NCBI RefSeq assembly: GCF_001423485.1
Contig: NZ_LMOD01000001.1
Coordinates: 254,617-318,616 of the forward strand
DNA from: Microbacterium sp. Leaf320
GTDB lineage: Bacteria; Actinomycetota; Actinomycetes; Actinomycetales; Microbacteriaceae
Direction of reading: 5' to 3'
Length of the DNA: 64,000 bases
This document shows positions 54,658 through 63,706 of the stretch, piece after piece. The position numbers were made by a program, and so were the translations under genes. Numbering within the stretch: position 1 is the stretch's first letter; each line of letters begins with the position of its first letter. The notes under the pieces were generated by a model. The model was not told where the DNA came from. It ran no database searches and saw only the letters and a list, made by a program, of their open reading frames with translations.

Positions 54658-54663
54658 TAGGCT
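54658..54663 (+). promoter_or_regulatory. Candidate -10 element of cstA
   Basis: TAGGCT about 36 bases before the ATG, giving a short 5' leader that includes the GATGGAGTGATG ribosome-binding region. Confidence 0.5.
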
Positions 54664-54698
54664 CGACGCATCAACCGCAGACGATGGAGTGATGCGCG

Positions 54699-56930
54699 AT
54701 GAGTGATGCAACGAAGACGGTCGAAGGCGCCGAGCTGCCACCGGTGGCAGTGGATGAGAGACCTCGGTGGACGCCGCTCAAGATCGTGCTGTGGGCGGCG
54801 ATAGCCTTGCTGGGCGGCATCGCCTGGACGATGCTCGCAATCGTCCGGGGGGAGACGGTGAACGCGATCTGGTTCGTCTTCGCCGCCGTGTGCGCGTACC
54901 TCGTCTTCTACCGCTTCTATTCGAAGTTCATCGAGCGGAACCTCGTGAAGCCGAACGATCGGCGGGCGACCCCGGCCGAGTACAAGGCCGACGGCAAGGA
55001 CTACGTCGCCACCGACCGCCGGGTGCTGTTCGGCCATCACTTCGCCGCCATCGCCGGAGCCGGCCCCCTCGTAGGACCTGTGCTGGCTGCGCAGATGGGC
55101 TACCTGCCCGGCACCATCTGGATCATCGTGGGTGTCGTTCTGGCCGGTGCCGTGCAGGACTACCTCGTGATGTTCTTCTCGATGCGACGAGGCGGACGGT
55201 CGCTGGGGCAGATGGCGCGTGACGAGCTCGGCCGGTTCGGCGGCACGGCGGCCATCATCGCGACGCTCCTCATCATGATCATCATCACGGCGATCCTCGC
55301 GCTCGTGGTCGTGAACGCCCTCGGCGAGAGTCCTTGGGGCGTCTTCTCCGTGGCGATGACGATCCCGATCGCCCTCTTCATGGGTGCGTACCTCCGGTGG
55401 ATCCGCCCCGGCAAGATCACCGAGGTGTCGCTCATCGGATTCGTGCTGCTGATGGCCGCCATCATCGGCGGCGGCATGGTCGCGGAGACCGACTGGGGTC
55501 AGGCGATCTTCACGCTCGACCGCACGACGATCGCATGGGGGATCATCGTCTACGGCTTCATCGCCGCGGTGCTGCCGGTATGGATGCTGCTGGCTCCACG
55601 TGACTACCTGTCGACCTTCATGAAGATCGGTGTGATCGTCGCGCTCGCCGTCGCGATCCTGTTCGTGCGTCCTGAGATCACCGTTCCGGCGTTCAGCGAG
55701 TTCGCCGCAGGTGAGACCGGGCCCGTCTGGGCGGGAGCGCTGTTCCCGTTCCTCTTCGTCACGATCGCCTGTGGAGCGCTGAGCGGCTTCCACGCACTCA
55801 TCGCGTCGGGCACGACGCCGAAGATGATCGAGAAGGAGAAGCAGACCCGCTTCATCGGCTATGGCGGCATGCTCATGGAGTCTTTCGTGGCGATCATGGC
55901 TCTGGTCGCAGCCATCTCGATCGACCGCGGTCTGTACTTCGCGATGAACTCGTCTCCGGCGGCCACTCTCGGCACGGTGGAGGGCGCTGTGCAGTTCGTC
56001 AACAGCCTCGGCTTGACCGGGGTGAACCTGACGCCCGAGATGCTCACGAGCACGGCGGAGGCGGTGGGTGAGGAATCGATCGTCTCACGCACGGGTGGCG
56101 CGCCGACACTCGCTCTTGGCCTCGCGAACATCATGCAGCAGTGGATCGGCGGCACCGGGATGATGGCGTTCTGGTATCACTTCGCCATCATGTTCGAGGC
56201 GCTGTTCATCCTGACGGCGGTGGATGCGGGCACCCGCGTCGCGCGCTTCATGCTGCAGGACTCTGTGGGCAACGTCATCCCTCGTTTCAAGGACACATCG
56301 TGGCGAGTGGGGGCGTGGATCTGCACCGCGGTGATGGTCGCGGGATGGGGCGCGGTGCTGATCATGGGGGTGACAGATCCCCTCGGAGGCATCAACACCC
56401 TGTTCCCGCTCTTCGGCATCGCGAATCAACTGCTCGCAGCGATCGCGCTCGCCGTGGTCCTGGTGATCGTGGCCCGCAGGCGCACCTTCAAGGTCCTGTG
56501 GGTCGTCGCGCTGCCTCTGGCTTTCGTGACCGTCGTCACCGTCACAGCCTCGTTGCAGAAGATCTTCTCGACCGTGCCCCAGGTGGGTTACTTCGCGAAT
56601 CACGTCGCGTTCCGCGACGCGCTCGCGGCGGGGGAGACCTCGTTCGGAACCGCAACGAGCGTCGCAGCCATGGAGGCGGTCGTGCGCAACACCATGATCC
56701 AGGGGGTGCTGTCGGTGACCTTCCTGGTGCTCTCGGTGATCGTCATCACGATCTCGCTCATCAAGGTGATCCGGGCCGTGCGCCCCGGCCCTGTCGTCGA
56801 TCACGAGGATCCTGAGGTGCCGTCGCGCCGCTTCGCGCCGGCCGGTCTCATCGCGTCGTCGGAAGAGCGCGCCGTCGAGAAGCAATGGGCTGCTCTGCCT
56901 GCATCCGCTCAACCGACAAGGGGGCACTGA
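54699..56930 (+). CDS. cstA: CstA-type carbon starvation / pyruvate transporter
   Basis: The 743-residue membrane protein has about 16-18 hydrophobic segments. Family segments include FGHHFAAIAGAGPLVGPVLAAQMGYLPG near residue 115 and ITIACGALSGFHALIASGTTPKMI near 360, split in the membrane. CstA/BtsT proteins import pyruvate (E. coli BtsT, CstA) and peptides have also been proposed. ATG 54699 with a GGAG-like site upstream. The stop shares one base with the ybdD-family ATG (TGATG), and this pair is conserved in bacteria. Confidence 0.95.
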   Translation: MSDATKTVEGAELPPVAVDERPRWTPLKIVLWAAIALLGGIAWTMLAIVRGETVNAIWFVFAAVCAYLVFYRFYSKFIERNLVKPNDRRATPAEYKADGKDYVATDRRVLFGHHFAAIAGAGPLVGPVLAAQMGYLPGTIWIIVGVVLAGAVQDYLVMFFSMRRGGRSLGQMARDELGRFGGTAAIIATLLIMIIITAILALVVVNALGESPWGVFSVAMTIPIALFMGAYLRWIRPGKITEVSLIGFVLLMAAIIGGGMVAETDWGQAIFTLDRTTIAWGIIVYGFIAAVLPVWMLLAPRDYLSTFMKIGVIVALAVAILFVRPEITVPAFSEFAAGETGPVWAGALFPFLFVTIACGALSGFHALIASGTTPKMIEKEKQTRFIGYGGMLMESFVAIMALVAAISIDRGLYFAMNSSPAATLGTVEGAVQFVNSLGLTGVNLTPEMLTSTAEAVGEESIVSRTGGAPTLALGLANIMQQWIGGTGMMAFWYHFAIMFEALFILTAVDAGTRVARFMLQDSVGNVIPRFKDTSWRVGAWICTAVMVAGWGAVLIMGVTDPLGGINTLFPLFGIANQLLAAIALAVVLVIVARRRTFKVLWVVALPLAFVTVVTVTASLQKIFSTVPQVGYFANHVAFRDALAAGETSFGTATSVAAMEAVVRNTMIQGVLSVTFLVLSVIVITISLIKVIRAVRPGPVVDHEDPEVPSRRFAPAGLIASSEERAVEKQWAALPASAQPTRGH

Positions 56931-57136
56931 TGGCCGCCGCGGTGACCGATCATGTTCGGCGGGTCTGGCGAGCGGTCGCCTGGTATGTGAACGGGGTGAC
57001 CGGGCAATCGAGGTATACGGCGTACGTCACCCATGAGCGCGAGCGGCATCCGGACCGGGAGCCCCTCACGGAGCGCGAGTTCTGGCGAGCGCACTACGCC
57101 CAGCAGGACGCCGATCCCGGGGCGCGCTGCTGCTGA
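56930..57136 (+). CDS. YbdD/YjiX (DUF466) family small protein
   Basis: The 68-residue protein matches the conserved CstA partner: an N-terminal amphipathic stretch VWRAVAWYVNGVTGQSRYTAYVTH, then HERERHPDREPLTEREFWRAHY, ending in a cysteine-containing tail GARCC. In E. coli YbdD and YjiX are needed for CstA/BtsT transport. Start overlaps the cstA stop by one base. The next hairpin terminates the unit. Confidence 0.93.
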   Translation: MAAAVTDHVRRVWRAVAWYVNGVTGQSRYTAYVTHERERHPDREPLTEREFWRAHYAQQDADPGARCC

Positions 57137-57149
57137 GAGCCCGAAGACG

Positions 57150-57186
57150 ACGGATGCCGCAGGGACCGAGTCTCTGCGGCATCCGT
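57150..57186. terminator. Hairpin terminator between cstA-ybdD and fumC
   Basis: Perfect 13-bp stem ACGGATGCCGCAG and complement, 11-base loop, between convergent operons; can serve both strands. Confidence 0.8.
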
Positions 57187-57203
57187 GTGTCAGTGCCTGA
57201 CGA

Positions 57204-58625
57204 TCAACCCGGGTGGGTCATCGACAGCAGGTCGAGCTTCTCGTCGAGCTGCGCGAGTGTCAGGTCGCCGCGCTCGACGTATCCGAGGTCGATGACCGCG
57301 TCGCGCACCGTGATGCCCTTCGCGACGGCGTGCTTGGCGATCTTCGCCGCAGCCTCGTATCCGATGAGCTTGTTCAGCGGGGTGACGATCGACGGGCTCA
57401 TACCGGCGAATGCGGCAGCGCGCTCGAGATTGGCCTGCAGGCCATCGACGGTCTTGTCGGCGAGCACGCGTGAGGCGTTCGCGAGCAGGCGGATCGACTC
57501 GAGCAGTGCGGTGCCCATGACCGGGATTGCGACGTTGAGCTCGAACGAACCGGAGGCACCGGCCCAGGCGACGGTCGCGTCGTTGCCGATCACGCGCGCG
57601 CAGACCATGAGCACGGCCTCGGGGACGACCGGGTTGACCTTGCCGGGCATGATCGAGGATCCGGGCTGCAGGTCGGGGATGTGCAGCTCGCCGAGACCGG
57701 TGTTGGGGCCGGAACCCATCCAGCGGAGGTCGTTGTTGATCTTGGTCAGCGAGACGGCGATGGTGCGCAGCGCACCCGATGCCTCGACGAGGCCATCGCG
57801 GTTGGCCTGCGCCTCGAAGTGGTCCTTCGCCTCGGTGATCGGCAGCTCGGTCTCGGCCGCGAGCAGCGCGATGACCTTCTGCGGGAAGCCGAGCGGCGTG
57901 TTGATCCCGGTGCCGGTGGCCGTTCCACCGAGGGGGACCTCGGAGACGCGGGGGAGCGCCGACTGCACGCGCTCGATGCCGAGGCGGATCTGACGTGCGT
58001 AGCCGCCGAACTCCTGGCCGAGGGTGACCGGGGTCGCATCCATGAGGTGGGTGCGTCCAGACTTCACCGCGTCCTTCCACAGCTCCGCCTTCGCCTCGAG
58101 GGCGACGGCGAGGTGGTCGAGCGCCGGGATCAGGGTGTCGATCAGGGCCTGCGTCACGGCGATGTGCACGGAGGTCGGGAAGACGTCGTTCGACGACTGC
58201 GAAGCGTTCACGTGGTCGTTCGGGTGCACGTTCGCACCGAGGATGCGCGTTGCGAGAGTCGCGAGGACCTCGTTCATGTTCATGTTCGACGACGTGCCTG
58301 AGCCCGTCTGATACGTGTCGACCGGGAACTCGCCGTCGTGTGCGCCCGAGGCGACCTGATCGGCGGCCTGGGCGATCGCGTCGGCGATGGCGCCGTCGAG
58401 GGTTCCCAGCTCCTTGTTCGCGAGCGCTGCTGCCTTCTTGATGCGCGCGAGAGCGGCGATCTGCGTCGACTCGAGGCCCTTGCCCGAGATCGGGAAGTTC
58501 TCTACGGCGCGCTGCGTCTGAGCGCCGTAGAGCGCGTTCACGGGAACCCGCACTTCGCCCATGGTGTCGTGCTCGATGCGGTAGCCCTGCGAGTTCTCGC
58601 CGCTGAGCTGGTCGGTGTCGGTCAT
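57204..58625 (-). CDS. fumC: Fumarate hydratase, class II
   Basis: FumC hydrates fumarate to malate in the TCA cycle. The 473-residue protein starts at ATG 58625 (MTDTDQLSG) after AAGGAGG. Motifs: [15 protein letters not shown] near the start, [13 protein letters not shown] near 105, [12 protein letters not shown] near 130, [15 protein letters not shown] near 190, and the signature [11 protein letters not shown] near 325. All catalytic positions of the fumarase/aspartase superfamily are present. It is the last gene of the xseA-xseB-DUF4245-carbonic anhydrase unit and overlaps the carbonic anhydrase stop (ATGA). Confidence 0.97.
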   Translation of the reverse strand: MTDTDQLSGENSQGYRIEHDTMGEVRVPVNALYGAQTQRAVENFPISGKGLESTQIAALARIKKAAALANKELGTLDGAIADAIAQAADQVASGAHDGEFPVDTYQTGSGTSSNMNMNEVLATLATRILGANVHPNDHVNASQSSNDVFPTSVHIAVTQALIDTLIPALDHLAVALEAKAELWKDAVKSGRTHLMDATPVTLGQEFGGYARQIRLGIERVQSALPRVSEVPLGGTATGTGINTPLGFPQKVIALLAAETELPITEAKDHFEAQANRDGLVEASGALRTIAVSLTKINNDLRWMGSGPNTGLGELHIPDLQPGSSIMPGKVNPVVPEAVLMVCARVIGNDATVAWAGASGSFELNVAIPVMGTALLESIRLLANASRVLADKTVDGLQANLERAAAFAGMSPSIVTPLNKLIGYEAAAKIAKHAVAKGITVRDAVIDLGYVERGDLTLAQLDEKLDLLSMTHPG

Positions 58626-59311
58626 TCCGAACCCTCCTTGGTTGCGGGGCCGTGCCCCTCGGTGTCGATTCCGTCTGTGTCGATTCCGACCGTGATGACG
58701 GGCACCGCGGTGCCCTCGGCCAGACGGTAGTTGGCGCCGACGATGCCCAGGCGGCCTTCGGCGACCGCGTGGGAGATCACTTCGGACGACTGCAGCAGAT
58801 CGCTGACGGTGTTGCGCAGGTGCTCCTGGCCGACGAGGTCGGCGTCGATCTCGTCGACGGTGGTTCCGCCGTTCTCGACGAGCACCTTGCGGGCGGCGGG
58901 GACGATCGGCGCGATGAGCTTCCAGATGTGCGGAGGCAGGGGAGCGGCGTCGATCGCGGTCCCGTCGATGGCGGCGCGCACGGCACCGCACGAGTCGTGC
59001 GCGAGGACGACGATCAGGGGCACGTTCAGCACGGCGACCGCATACTCGAGGCTGGCGACGATCGACTCGCCGATCACCTGACCGGCGTTGCGGACGACGA
59101 AGAGGTCACCGAGGCCGAGATCGAAGATGATCTCCGCCGCGAGGCGCGAGTCCGAGCATCCGAACAGCGTCGCGACCGGATGCTGCGCGGCCGCCAGGTG
59201 CTTGCGTCGCGCGACGTCCTGGTTCGGGTGCCGAGGGGCGTCATCGACGAATCGCTGGTTGCCCTCCTGCATCTGCTTCCAGGCGGCGGCGGGCGTGAGC
59301 GTATCTGTCAT
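58622..59311 (-). CDS. Beta-class carbonic anhydrase
   Basis: The 229-residue enzyme has the zinc ligands Cys and Asp in [11 protein letters not shown] near residues 50-60, and His plus Cys in [11 protein letters not shown] near 104-114, the standard beta-class set. It interconverts CO2 and bicarbonate, a substrate of PEP carboxylase elsewhere in the window. The gene starts five bases after the DUF4245 stop and is coupled to fumC by a four-base overlap. No signal peptide, so cytosolic. Confidence 0.95.
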   Translation of the reverse strand: MTDTLTPAAAWKQMQEGNQRFVDDAPRHPNQDVARRKHLAAAQHPVATLFGCSDSRLAAEIIFDLGLGDLFVVRNAGQVIGESIVASLEYAVAVLNVPLIVVLAHDSCGAVRAAIDGTAIDAAPLPPHIWKLIAPIVPAARKVLVENGGTTVDEIDADLVGQEHLRNTVSDLLQSSEVISHAVAEGRLGIVGANYRLAEGTAVPVITVGIDTDGIDTEGHGPATKEGSE

Positions 59312-59316
59312 GAGGG

Positions 59317-59955
59317 CTACTCCGAGAGGTCGCGGATCTGCGGGACGAGGGATTCGGCGAGCTCAGCCGTGGAATCGGCCGAACGCGAGCCGTAGAGCAG
59401 AAGGTAGTCGTCACCCGCCTGGGTGCCGATCGCGTAGGTGATGTTCTGCTTCGCACCGGCATCGCCGGGCTCATAGACATCCCACTCGAGGCCGCCGATC
59501 GACGTCGTGTCCGTGGGCGCGGTTCCGTTCAGGCGCTGCGGAGCCCACGATGAATCCGCGCCGAAGGCTTGCGCGAGCTTGACGAAGCCGCGCTCGTTCT
59601 CGGCAGACGGGGCGAGCGTCACATCCCATACCGCGGTCGCGCCGCTCGTGAGGCCGGCCTCGTTCACGCGCCAGAAGTCGTCGAGATCGGGAACGATCAC
59701 CGGGCTGTCGACGGTGGACTCCACGTCGGCGGCGATGCCGACCATGTCGATGGTGGTGCTCGTCGCTGGTTCGCCGCGGGGCACGGCGAACACGATCACC
59801 GCGACGATGGCCAGGGTGGCGATCAGAGCGGCGATCAGGCTGCGCACCGTCTGGCTCGAGCGGTAAGCCTTGCTCGATGCAGCCTTGCGGGCCGCCGTCT
59901 CAGCGGGGGTCTCGGGGCGGCCGAGTTCTGCGACGATGGGTGCGGGCTTGTTCAC
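59317..59955 (-). CDS. DUF4245 membrane-anchored protein
   Basis: The 212-residue protein has a cytoplasmic stretch (1-45), one membrane helix (about 45-66: [19 protein letters not shown]), and an extracytoplasmic domain with [33 protein letters not shown] and [17 protein letters not shown]. This is the DUF4245 family, known in actinobacteria beside xseB and glpX/fum genes; function unknown. The GTG at 59955 overlaps the xseB stop (GTGA), which sets the start. Confidence 0.9.
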   Translation of the reverse strand: MNKPAPIVAELGRPETPAETAARKAASSKAYRSSQTVRSLIAALIATLAIVAVIVFAVPRGEPATSTTIDMVGIAADVESTVDSPVIVPDLDDFWRVNEAGLTSGATAVWDVTLAPSAENERGFVKLAQAFGADSSWAPQRLNGTAPTDTTSIGGLEWDVYEPGDAGAKQNITYAIGTQAGDDYLLLYGSRSADSTAELAESLVPQIRDLSE

Positions 59956-60188
59956 GACTCGTCCTCGTCGGGGGCGTCGGCGGCGGCGCGGGCGGCCTCG
60001 AGGCGACGCTTCGCGCCGAGCAGCCACTCCTCGCATCGGGCGGCGAGAGCCTCGCCGCGCTCCCAGAGGGCGAGCGACTGCTCGAGGGTCGGAGCACCCT
60101 GTTCCAGCTCGGAGACGACCTTCACGAGCTCGTCGCGAGCGGCCTCGAACGACAGCGTGTCCACAGGGGTGTCGTTCAGCGCACTCAC
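59952..60188 (-). CDS. xseB: Exodeoxyribonuclease VII small subunit
   Basis: The 78-residue all-helical subunit has the family core [41 protein letters not shown], given here in shortened form: [19 protein letters not shown] followed by [12 protein letters not shown]. Several copies bind each XseA and shape the exonuclease. GTG 60188 has TAGGAT (60200-60195) on the minus strand seven bases upstream, so in addition to read-through from xseA it should have a leaderless promoter of its own. Confidence 0.95.
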   Translation of the reverse strand: MSALNDTPVDTLSFEAARDELVKVVSELEQGAPTLEQSLALWERGEALAARCEEWLLGAKRRLEAARAAADAPDEDES

Positions 60189-60219
60189 GCCTCCATCCTA
60201 CGCGGTGCGCAGGCTGTGC

Positions 60220-61512
60220 TCATCCGGAGCGAGGCGCCGGTCCTTCGGCGATCTCTCCTTCGGAACGCGCCGCGACCGACCCTCGGTCGACGGTGATCGT
60301 CAGAGCGCTGCCGGCCGGTGCATCCGCCGCATCGCGAAGGATCACGCCGCCTTCGAGGTGGGCGATCGCATAGCCGCGCGCGAGCGTGGCGGCGGGGGAG
60401 AGCGCGCGAAGTGACGCGCGCAGCTCGCTGGTCGCCCGCCCTGCCGCATCGTGCTGGCGCGTGATCGTGTCGCGTCCGCGCGACAGCAGCAACCACACCT
60501 CGTGCGAGCGCGAGTCGATGATGGGGTCGGGTGAGCGCAGCGCGGGGCGGGAGCGCAGCTGCTCGAGCTGGGCGATGTCGTGAGACAGCCTCTGCGTGAG
60601 GCGTGAGGTCGCGCGAGACCGCAATTGGGCGATCAGCGCGCGTTGCTCGCTGACATCGGGAACGACGCGCTTCGCCGCGTCGGTCGGAGTCGAGGCGCGG
60701 AGGTCTGCGACGTCGTCGAGGAGTGGGCGGTCGTTCTCGTGTCCGATCGCGCTCACGACAGGGGTGGATGCTGCGGCCACGGCGCGGATGAGTCGCTCAT
60801 CGCTGAATCCGAGGAGGGTCTGCGGGTCTCCGCCGCCGCGGGCGATGACGATCACATCGACATCGGGGTCGGCGTCGAGTCGGGCGAGGGCGGCAAGAGT
60901 GTCGGGCACGCATCGGTCGCCCTGGACGGCGGCGTACTCGGTGCGGAAGCGGACCTGCGGCCAGCGCAGCTCCGCGTTGCGGTGCACGTCCTTCTCGGCA
61001 TCGGAGCGCTCGCCCGTGATCAGACCGATCACGTGCGGGAGGAACGGGAGGCGCTTCTTGCGGGAGGAGTCGAACAATCCCTCCTGGCGCAGCTGCAGTC
61101 GGAGCTTCTCGAGTCGCTCGAGCTGATCGCCGAGCCCGACGTGCTTCATCGCCGAGACGGTGAAGCTGAAGTCGCCGGCCTTGACGAAGTAGTCGGCTTT
61201 GACGGCTGCGACGACGTGGTCACCCACGGCCAGATCGCCGGGGATGCGGGGGCGGACGCTCGACCACACCCGGATCGAGATCTGGGCGTCCGAGCGGGTG
61301 TCCTTCAATCGGGCGAAGATGTTGCCGCCGCGGACGTTCCAGGAGGTGATCTCTCCCTCGACCCAGACGGTGTTCCACCGGGCGATGAAATCTCGGATCG
61401 TGCCGTTCAGACGGGCGACGGAGGTCGGGGCATCCGCGGAAGAATCGCGCGGAGCGACCGCATCGGCCGGGGGAGTCTCGCCCGGACGCGTCGAGGCTTC
61501 GAAGACCGTCAT
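60220..61512 (-). CDS. xseA: Exodeoxyribonuclease VII large subunit
   Basis: The large subunit degrades single-stranded DNA from both ends. The 430-residue protein has an N-terminal OB fold (about 25-125, with VWVEGEITSWNVRGGNIFARLKD), a catalytic domain (VIVIARGGGDPQTLLGFSDERLIRAVAAA near 215-243 and STPVVSAIGHENDRPLLDDVADLRASTP near 245-272), then a long helical region. It starts at ATG 61512, 54 bases from the divergent ispH start. The 31-base gap before xseB contains the xseB promoter. Confidence 0.96.
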   Translation of the reverse strand: MTVFEASTRPGETPPADAVAPRDSSADAPTSVARLNGTIRDFIARWNTVWVEGEITSWNVRGGNIFARLKDTRSDAQISIRVWSSVRPRIPGDLAVGDHVVAAVKADYFVKAGDFSFTVSAMKHVGLGDQLERLEKLRLQLRQEGLFDSSRKKRLPFLPHVIGLITGERSDAEKDVHRNAELRWPQVRFRTEYAAVQGDRCVPDTLAALARLDADPDVDVIVIARGGGDPQTLLGFSDERLIRAVAAASTPVVSAIGHENDRPLLDDVADLRASTPTDAAKRVVPDVSEQRALIAQLRSRATSRLTQRLSHDIAQLEQLRSRPALRSPDPIIDSRSHEVWLLLSRGRDTITRQHDAAGRATSELRASLRALSPAATLARGYAIAHLEGGVILRDAADAPAGSALTITVDRGSVAARSEGEIAEGPAPRSG

Positions 61513-61566
61513 CCGCTCAGTGCACCTTCCCGCTCCTGCTCAGGTTCTCGGCGGTAGAATTCCAGT

Positions 61567-62646
61567 GTGACCTCGACTGCCGTTCATCTGCCTCTGCCGC
61601 GCATCCCACGAGTACGTGGGGCGGCCGGGCGGCTTCAGGATAACCCGGTGGCCGGGAACAAGCGCGTTCTGCTCGCCGCTCCGCGCGGATATTGCGCCGG
61701 CGTCGACCGCGCGGTCGTCGCGGTCGAGAAGGCGCTCGAGCGCTACGGCGCACCCGTCTACGTGCGCAAGCAGATCGTGCACAACATCCACGTGGTGTCC
61801 GAACTCGAAGAGAAGGGCGCGGTCTTCGTCGAGGAGGTCGACGAGGTGCCTGAGGGCGCTCACGTCGTCTTCAGCGCACACGGTGTCTCGCCCGCTGTCG
61901 TGGAGGCCGCCTCTGATCGCGGCCTGCACGCGATCGATGCGACCTGCCCGCTCGTCACCAAGGTTCACCGCGAGGCCGTCCGCTTCGCTCGGGATGACTT
62001 CGAGATCCTGCTGATCGGCCACGAGGGGCACGAAGAGGTCGAGGGCACCGCCGGTGAGGCGCCCGATCACGTGACCATCGTCAACTCTCCCGCTGAGGCC
62101 GACACCGTGCAGGTGAAGGACCCGTCGAAGGTCGTCTGGCTCTCGCAGACCACTCTCTCTGTCGACGAGACCATGGAGACGGTCAACCGCCTGCGGACGC
62201 GCTTCCCGGAGATGCACAATCCTCCGTCGGACGACATCTGCTACGCGACCCAGAACCGTCAGGTGGCGATCAAGAAGGTCGCGGCGAACGCCGACCTCGT
62301 GATCGTCGTCGGTTCGTCGAACTCCTCGAACTCCGTGCGCCTGGTCGAGGTCGCCCTGGAGTACGGCGCGAAGGCCGCCTACCGCGTGGACTACGCCGAA
62401 GAGGTCAAGCAGGAGTGGCTCGACGGCGTCGCCACCGTCGGCGTCACCAGCGGAGCGTCCGTTCCCGAGGTGCTCGTGCGAGAGGTGCTCGAGGCCCTCG
62501 ACGGTGCGGGCTACCGCGACGTCGAAGAGGTCAAGACGGCAGAGGAGGACCTCATGTTCTCGCTGCCGAAGGAGCTCCGACACGATGCCTCGGGTCAGCG
62601 CGATGATCGTGCGCTGGGGGGCCGCGCCTCCGGCGGAAACGCCTGA
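61567..62646 (+). CDS. ispH: 4-hydroxy-3-methylbut-2-enyl diphosphate reductase
   Basis: The [4Fe-4S] enzyme makes IPP and DMAPP in the last step of the MEP pathway, upstream of the prenyl transferase in this window. The 359-residue protein shows the three cluster cysteines in [11 protein letters not shown] near 43, DATCPLVTK near 125, and ICYATQNRQ near 222, and the catalytic glutamate in [10 protein letters not shown] near 157. GTG 61567 is preceded by TAGAAT (61555-61560) at exact leaderless spacing. An N-terminal extension of about 30 residues precedes the family core. Confidence 0.97.
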   Translation: MTSTAVHLPLPRIPRVRGAAGRLQDNPVAGNKRVLLAAPRGYCAGVDRAVVAVEKALERYGAPVYVRKQIVHNIHVVSELEEKGAVFVEEVDEVPEGAHVVFSAHGVSPAVVEAASDRGLHAIDATCPLVTKVHREAVRFARDDFEILLIGHEGHEEVEGTAGEAPDHVTIVNSPAEADTVQVKDPSKVVWLSQTTLSVDETMETVNRLRTRFPEMHNPPSDDICYATQNRQVAIKKVAANADLVIVVGSSNSSNSVRLVEVALEYGAKAAYRVDYAEEVKQEWLDGVATVGVTSGASVPEVLVREVLEALDGAGYRDVEEVKTAEEDLMFSLPKELRHDASGQRDDRALGGRASGGNA

Positions 62647-62648
62647 CG

Positions 62649-63440
62649 ATGCCGACCACGGAGGCTGCGCCGACGCTCATCGGATCGGTCCAGCGCGCTC
62701 TGCGCCTGGTCGATATCGTGGCGAACTCGGCCCGCCCCGTGTCCGTCAAGGGGCTTGCAGCACTCACGGGTCTCACACTCGGCACCACTTACAACCTCGT
62801 TCGCACGCTGATCCACGAGGGATACCTGGCCAACGAGCCGGACGGTCTCGTTCTGGGCGCCAGCTTCCCGGTGTTCCGGGCGGCTCCGGATGCCGGCGGA
62901 GTGCTCCTCGCGCGAGTGCGATCCGCGCTGCGCGAGGTCACGGAAGCAGTGGGAGAGACGGCCTATCTGTCTCGGTACCACGATGGCGAGATGCGCCTCG
63001 TCGACATCGTCGATGCGGCACGGACTCCGCGGATCGACCTGTCGGTGGCCCTCGAATCGAGTGCGCACGCGACGGCGCTCGGCAAGCAGATCCTCACCGA
63101 CCTCACCTGTGGTGAGCGTCTCGACTATCTGTCACGCCATCGCCTGGAGGAGCTCACACCGCGCACCATCAGCGACCGGAGCGCACTCCTGGCCGAGCTG
63201 GAGCGGTCACCGGGCTTCGCCCTCGACCGTGAGGAGTACGCGATAGGCAACATGTGTGTCGCCGTTCCCGTGATCGCTCCGAACTTCGTGGCGTCGTTGG
63301 CGATCTCCCTCCCCGCTGACCGTGCACACGTCGACCGGGGTCTCGTCTCGAAGCTCAAGCAGAGCGCGTCGCGGTTGTCGCTGCAGCTGGGCGCGGATGT
63401 GCTGACGGATGGCGAGCCGGGTCACCGGACGGCTATGTGA
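62649..63440 (+). CDS. IclR family transcriptional regulator
   Basis: The 263-residue regulator has a winged helix-turn-helix (about 12-70: SVQRALRLVDIVANSARPVSVKGLAALTGLTLGTTYNLVRTL in shortened reading) and a C-terminal GAF-like effector domain (about 90-250). The domain includes ESSAHATALGKQILTDL and a NMCVAVPVIAPNFVASLAIS segment typical of IclR ligand pockets. It begins three bases after the ispH stop, so it is probably cotranscribed. Target and ligand are unknown; no catabolic genes flank it. Confidence 0.92.
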   Translation: MPTTEAAPTLIGSVQRALRLVDIVANSARPVSVKGLAALTGLTLGTTYNLVRTLIHEGYLANEPDGLVLGASFPVFRAAPDAGGVLLARVRSALREVTEAVGETAYLSRYHDGEMRLVDIVDAARTPRIDLSVALESSAHATALGKQILTDLTCGERLDYLSRHRLEELTPRTISDRSALLAELERSPGFALDREEYAIGNMCVAVPVIAPNFVASLAISLPADRAHVDRGLVSKLKQSASRLSLQLGADVLTDGEPGHRTAM

Positions 63441-63514
63441 CGATGCGTGCCGGCCGGTTCACTATCTGAAGAAATGCCGCTAGCGGGTCGGCACGCGCTT
63501 TCCTAACATGTGAG

Positions 63515-63645
63515 ATGTAGTCGCATGTGCAAACGGCACTACTGGTGGTGGAACGTCCCCAGCGTTCCTCGACCCACTTGGATGACGAACGTCCCCAGCG
63601 TTCCGAATCCGCGGCCCCGAGGAGTCCCCACTTCTCCGGGGCCGC
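63515..63645 (+). ncRNA. Candidate small RNA with three UCCCCA-loop hairpins
   Basis: In the 266-base gap after the IclR gene, an 18-base sequence GAACGTCCCCAGCGTTCC occurs twice (63551-63568 and 63587-63604, period 36). Each copy folds with a TCCCCAG loop. A third, larger hairpin (63611-63645, GCGGCCCC/GGGGCCGC with GAGGAG/CTTCTC) again shows TCCCCA in its loop and looks like a terminator. A 5' hairpin (GTAGT...GTGC/GCAC...ACTAC) precedes them. TAACAT at 63504-63509 could be the -10. C-rich loops resemble actinobacterial 6C-type RNAs and could pair with GGGGA-type ribosome binding sites. Strand and limits are inferred. Confidence 0.55.
63551..63604. repeat. Two direct copies of an 18-base hairpin-forming repeat
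   Basis: GAACGTCCCCAGCGTTCC at 63551-63568 and 63587-63604. Only two copies are present and the 18-base spacer is unlike a CRISPR array. Confidence 0.9.
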
Positions 63646-63706
63646 CATCATGTTCGGGCGGCTCAGTCTGAGAGCCGCGCAGAGACGGTGCGGATAGCAT
63701 GGCGGC

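Noticed and set aside
63551..63604. CRISPR-like repeat pair
   Set aside because: Only two copies, an 18-base spacer and hairpins that fit an RNA element; no cas genes in the window.
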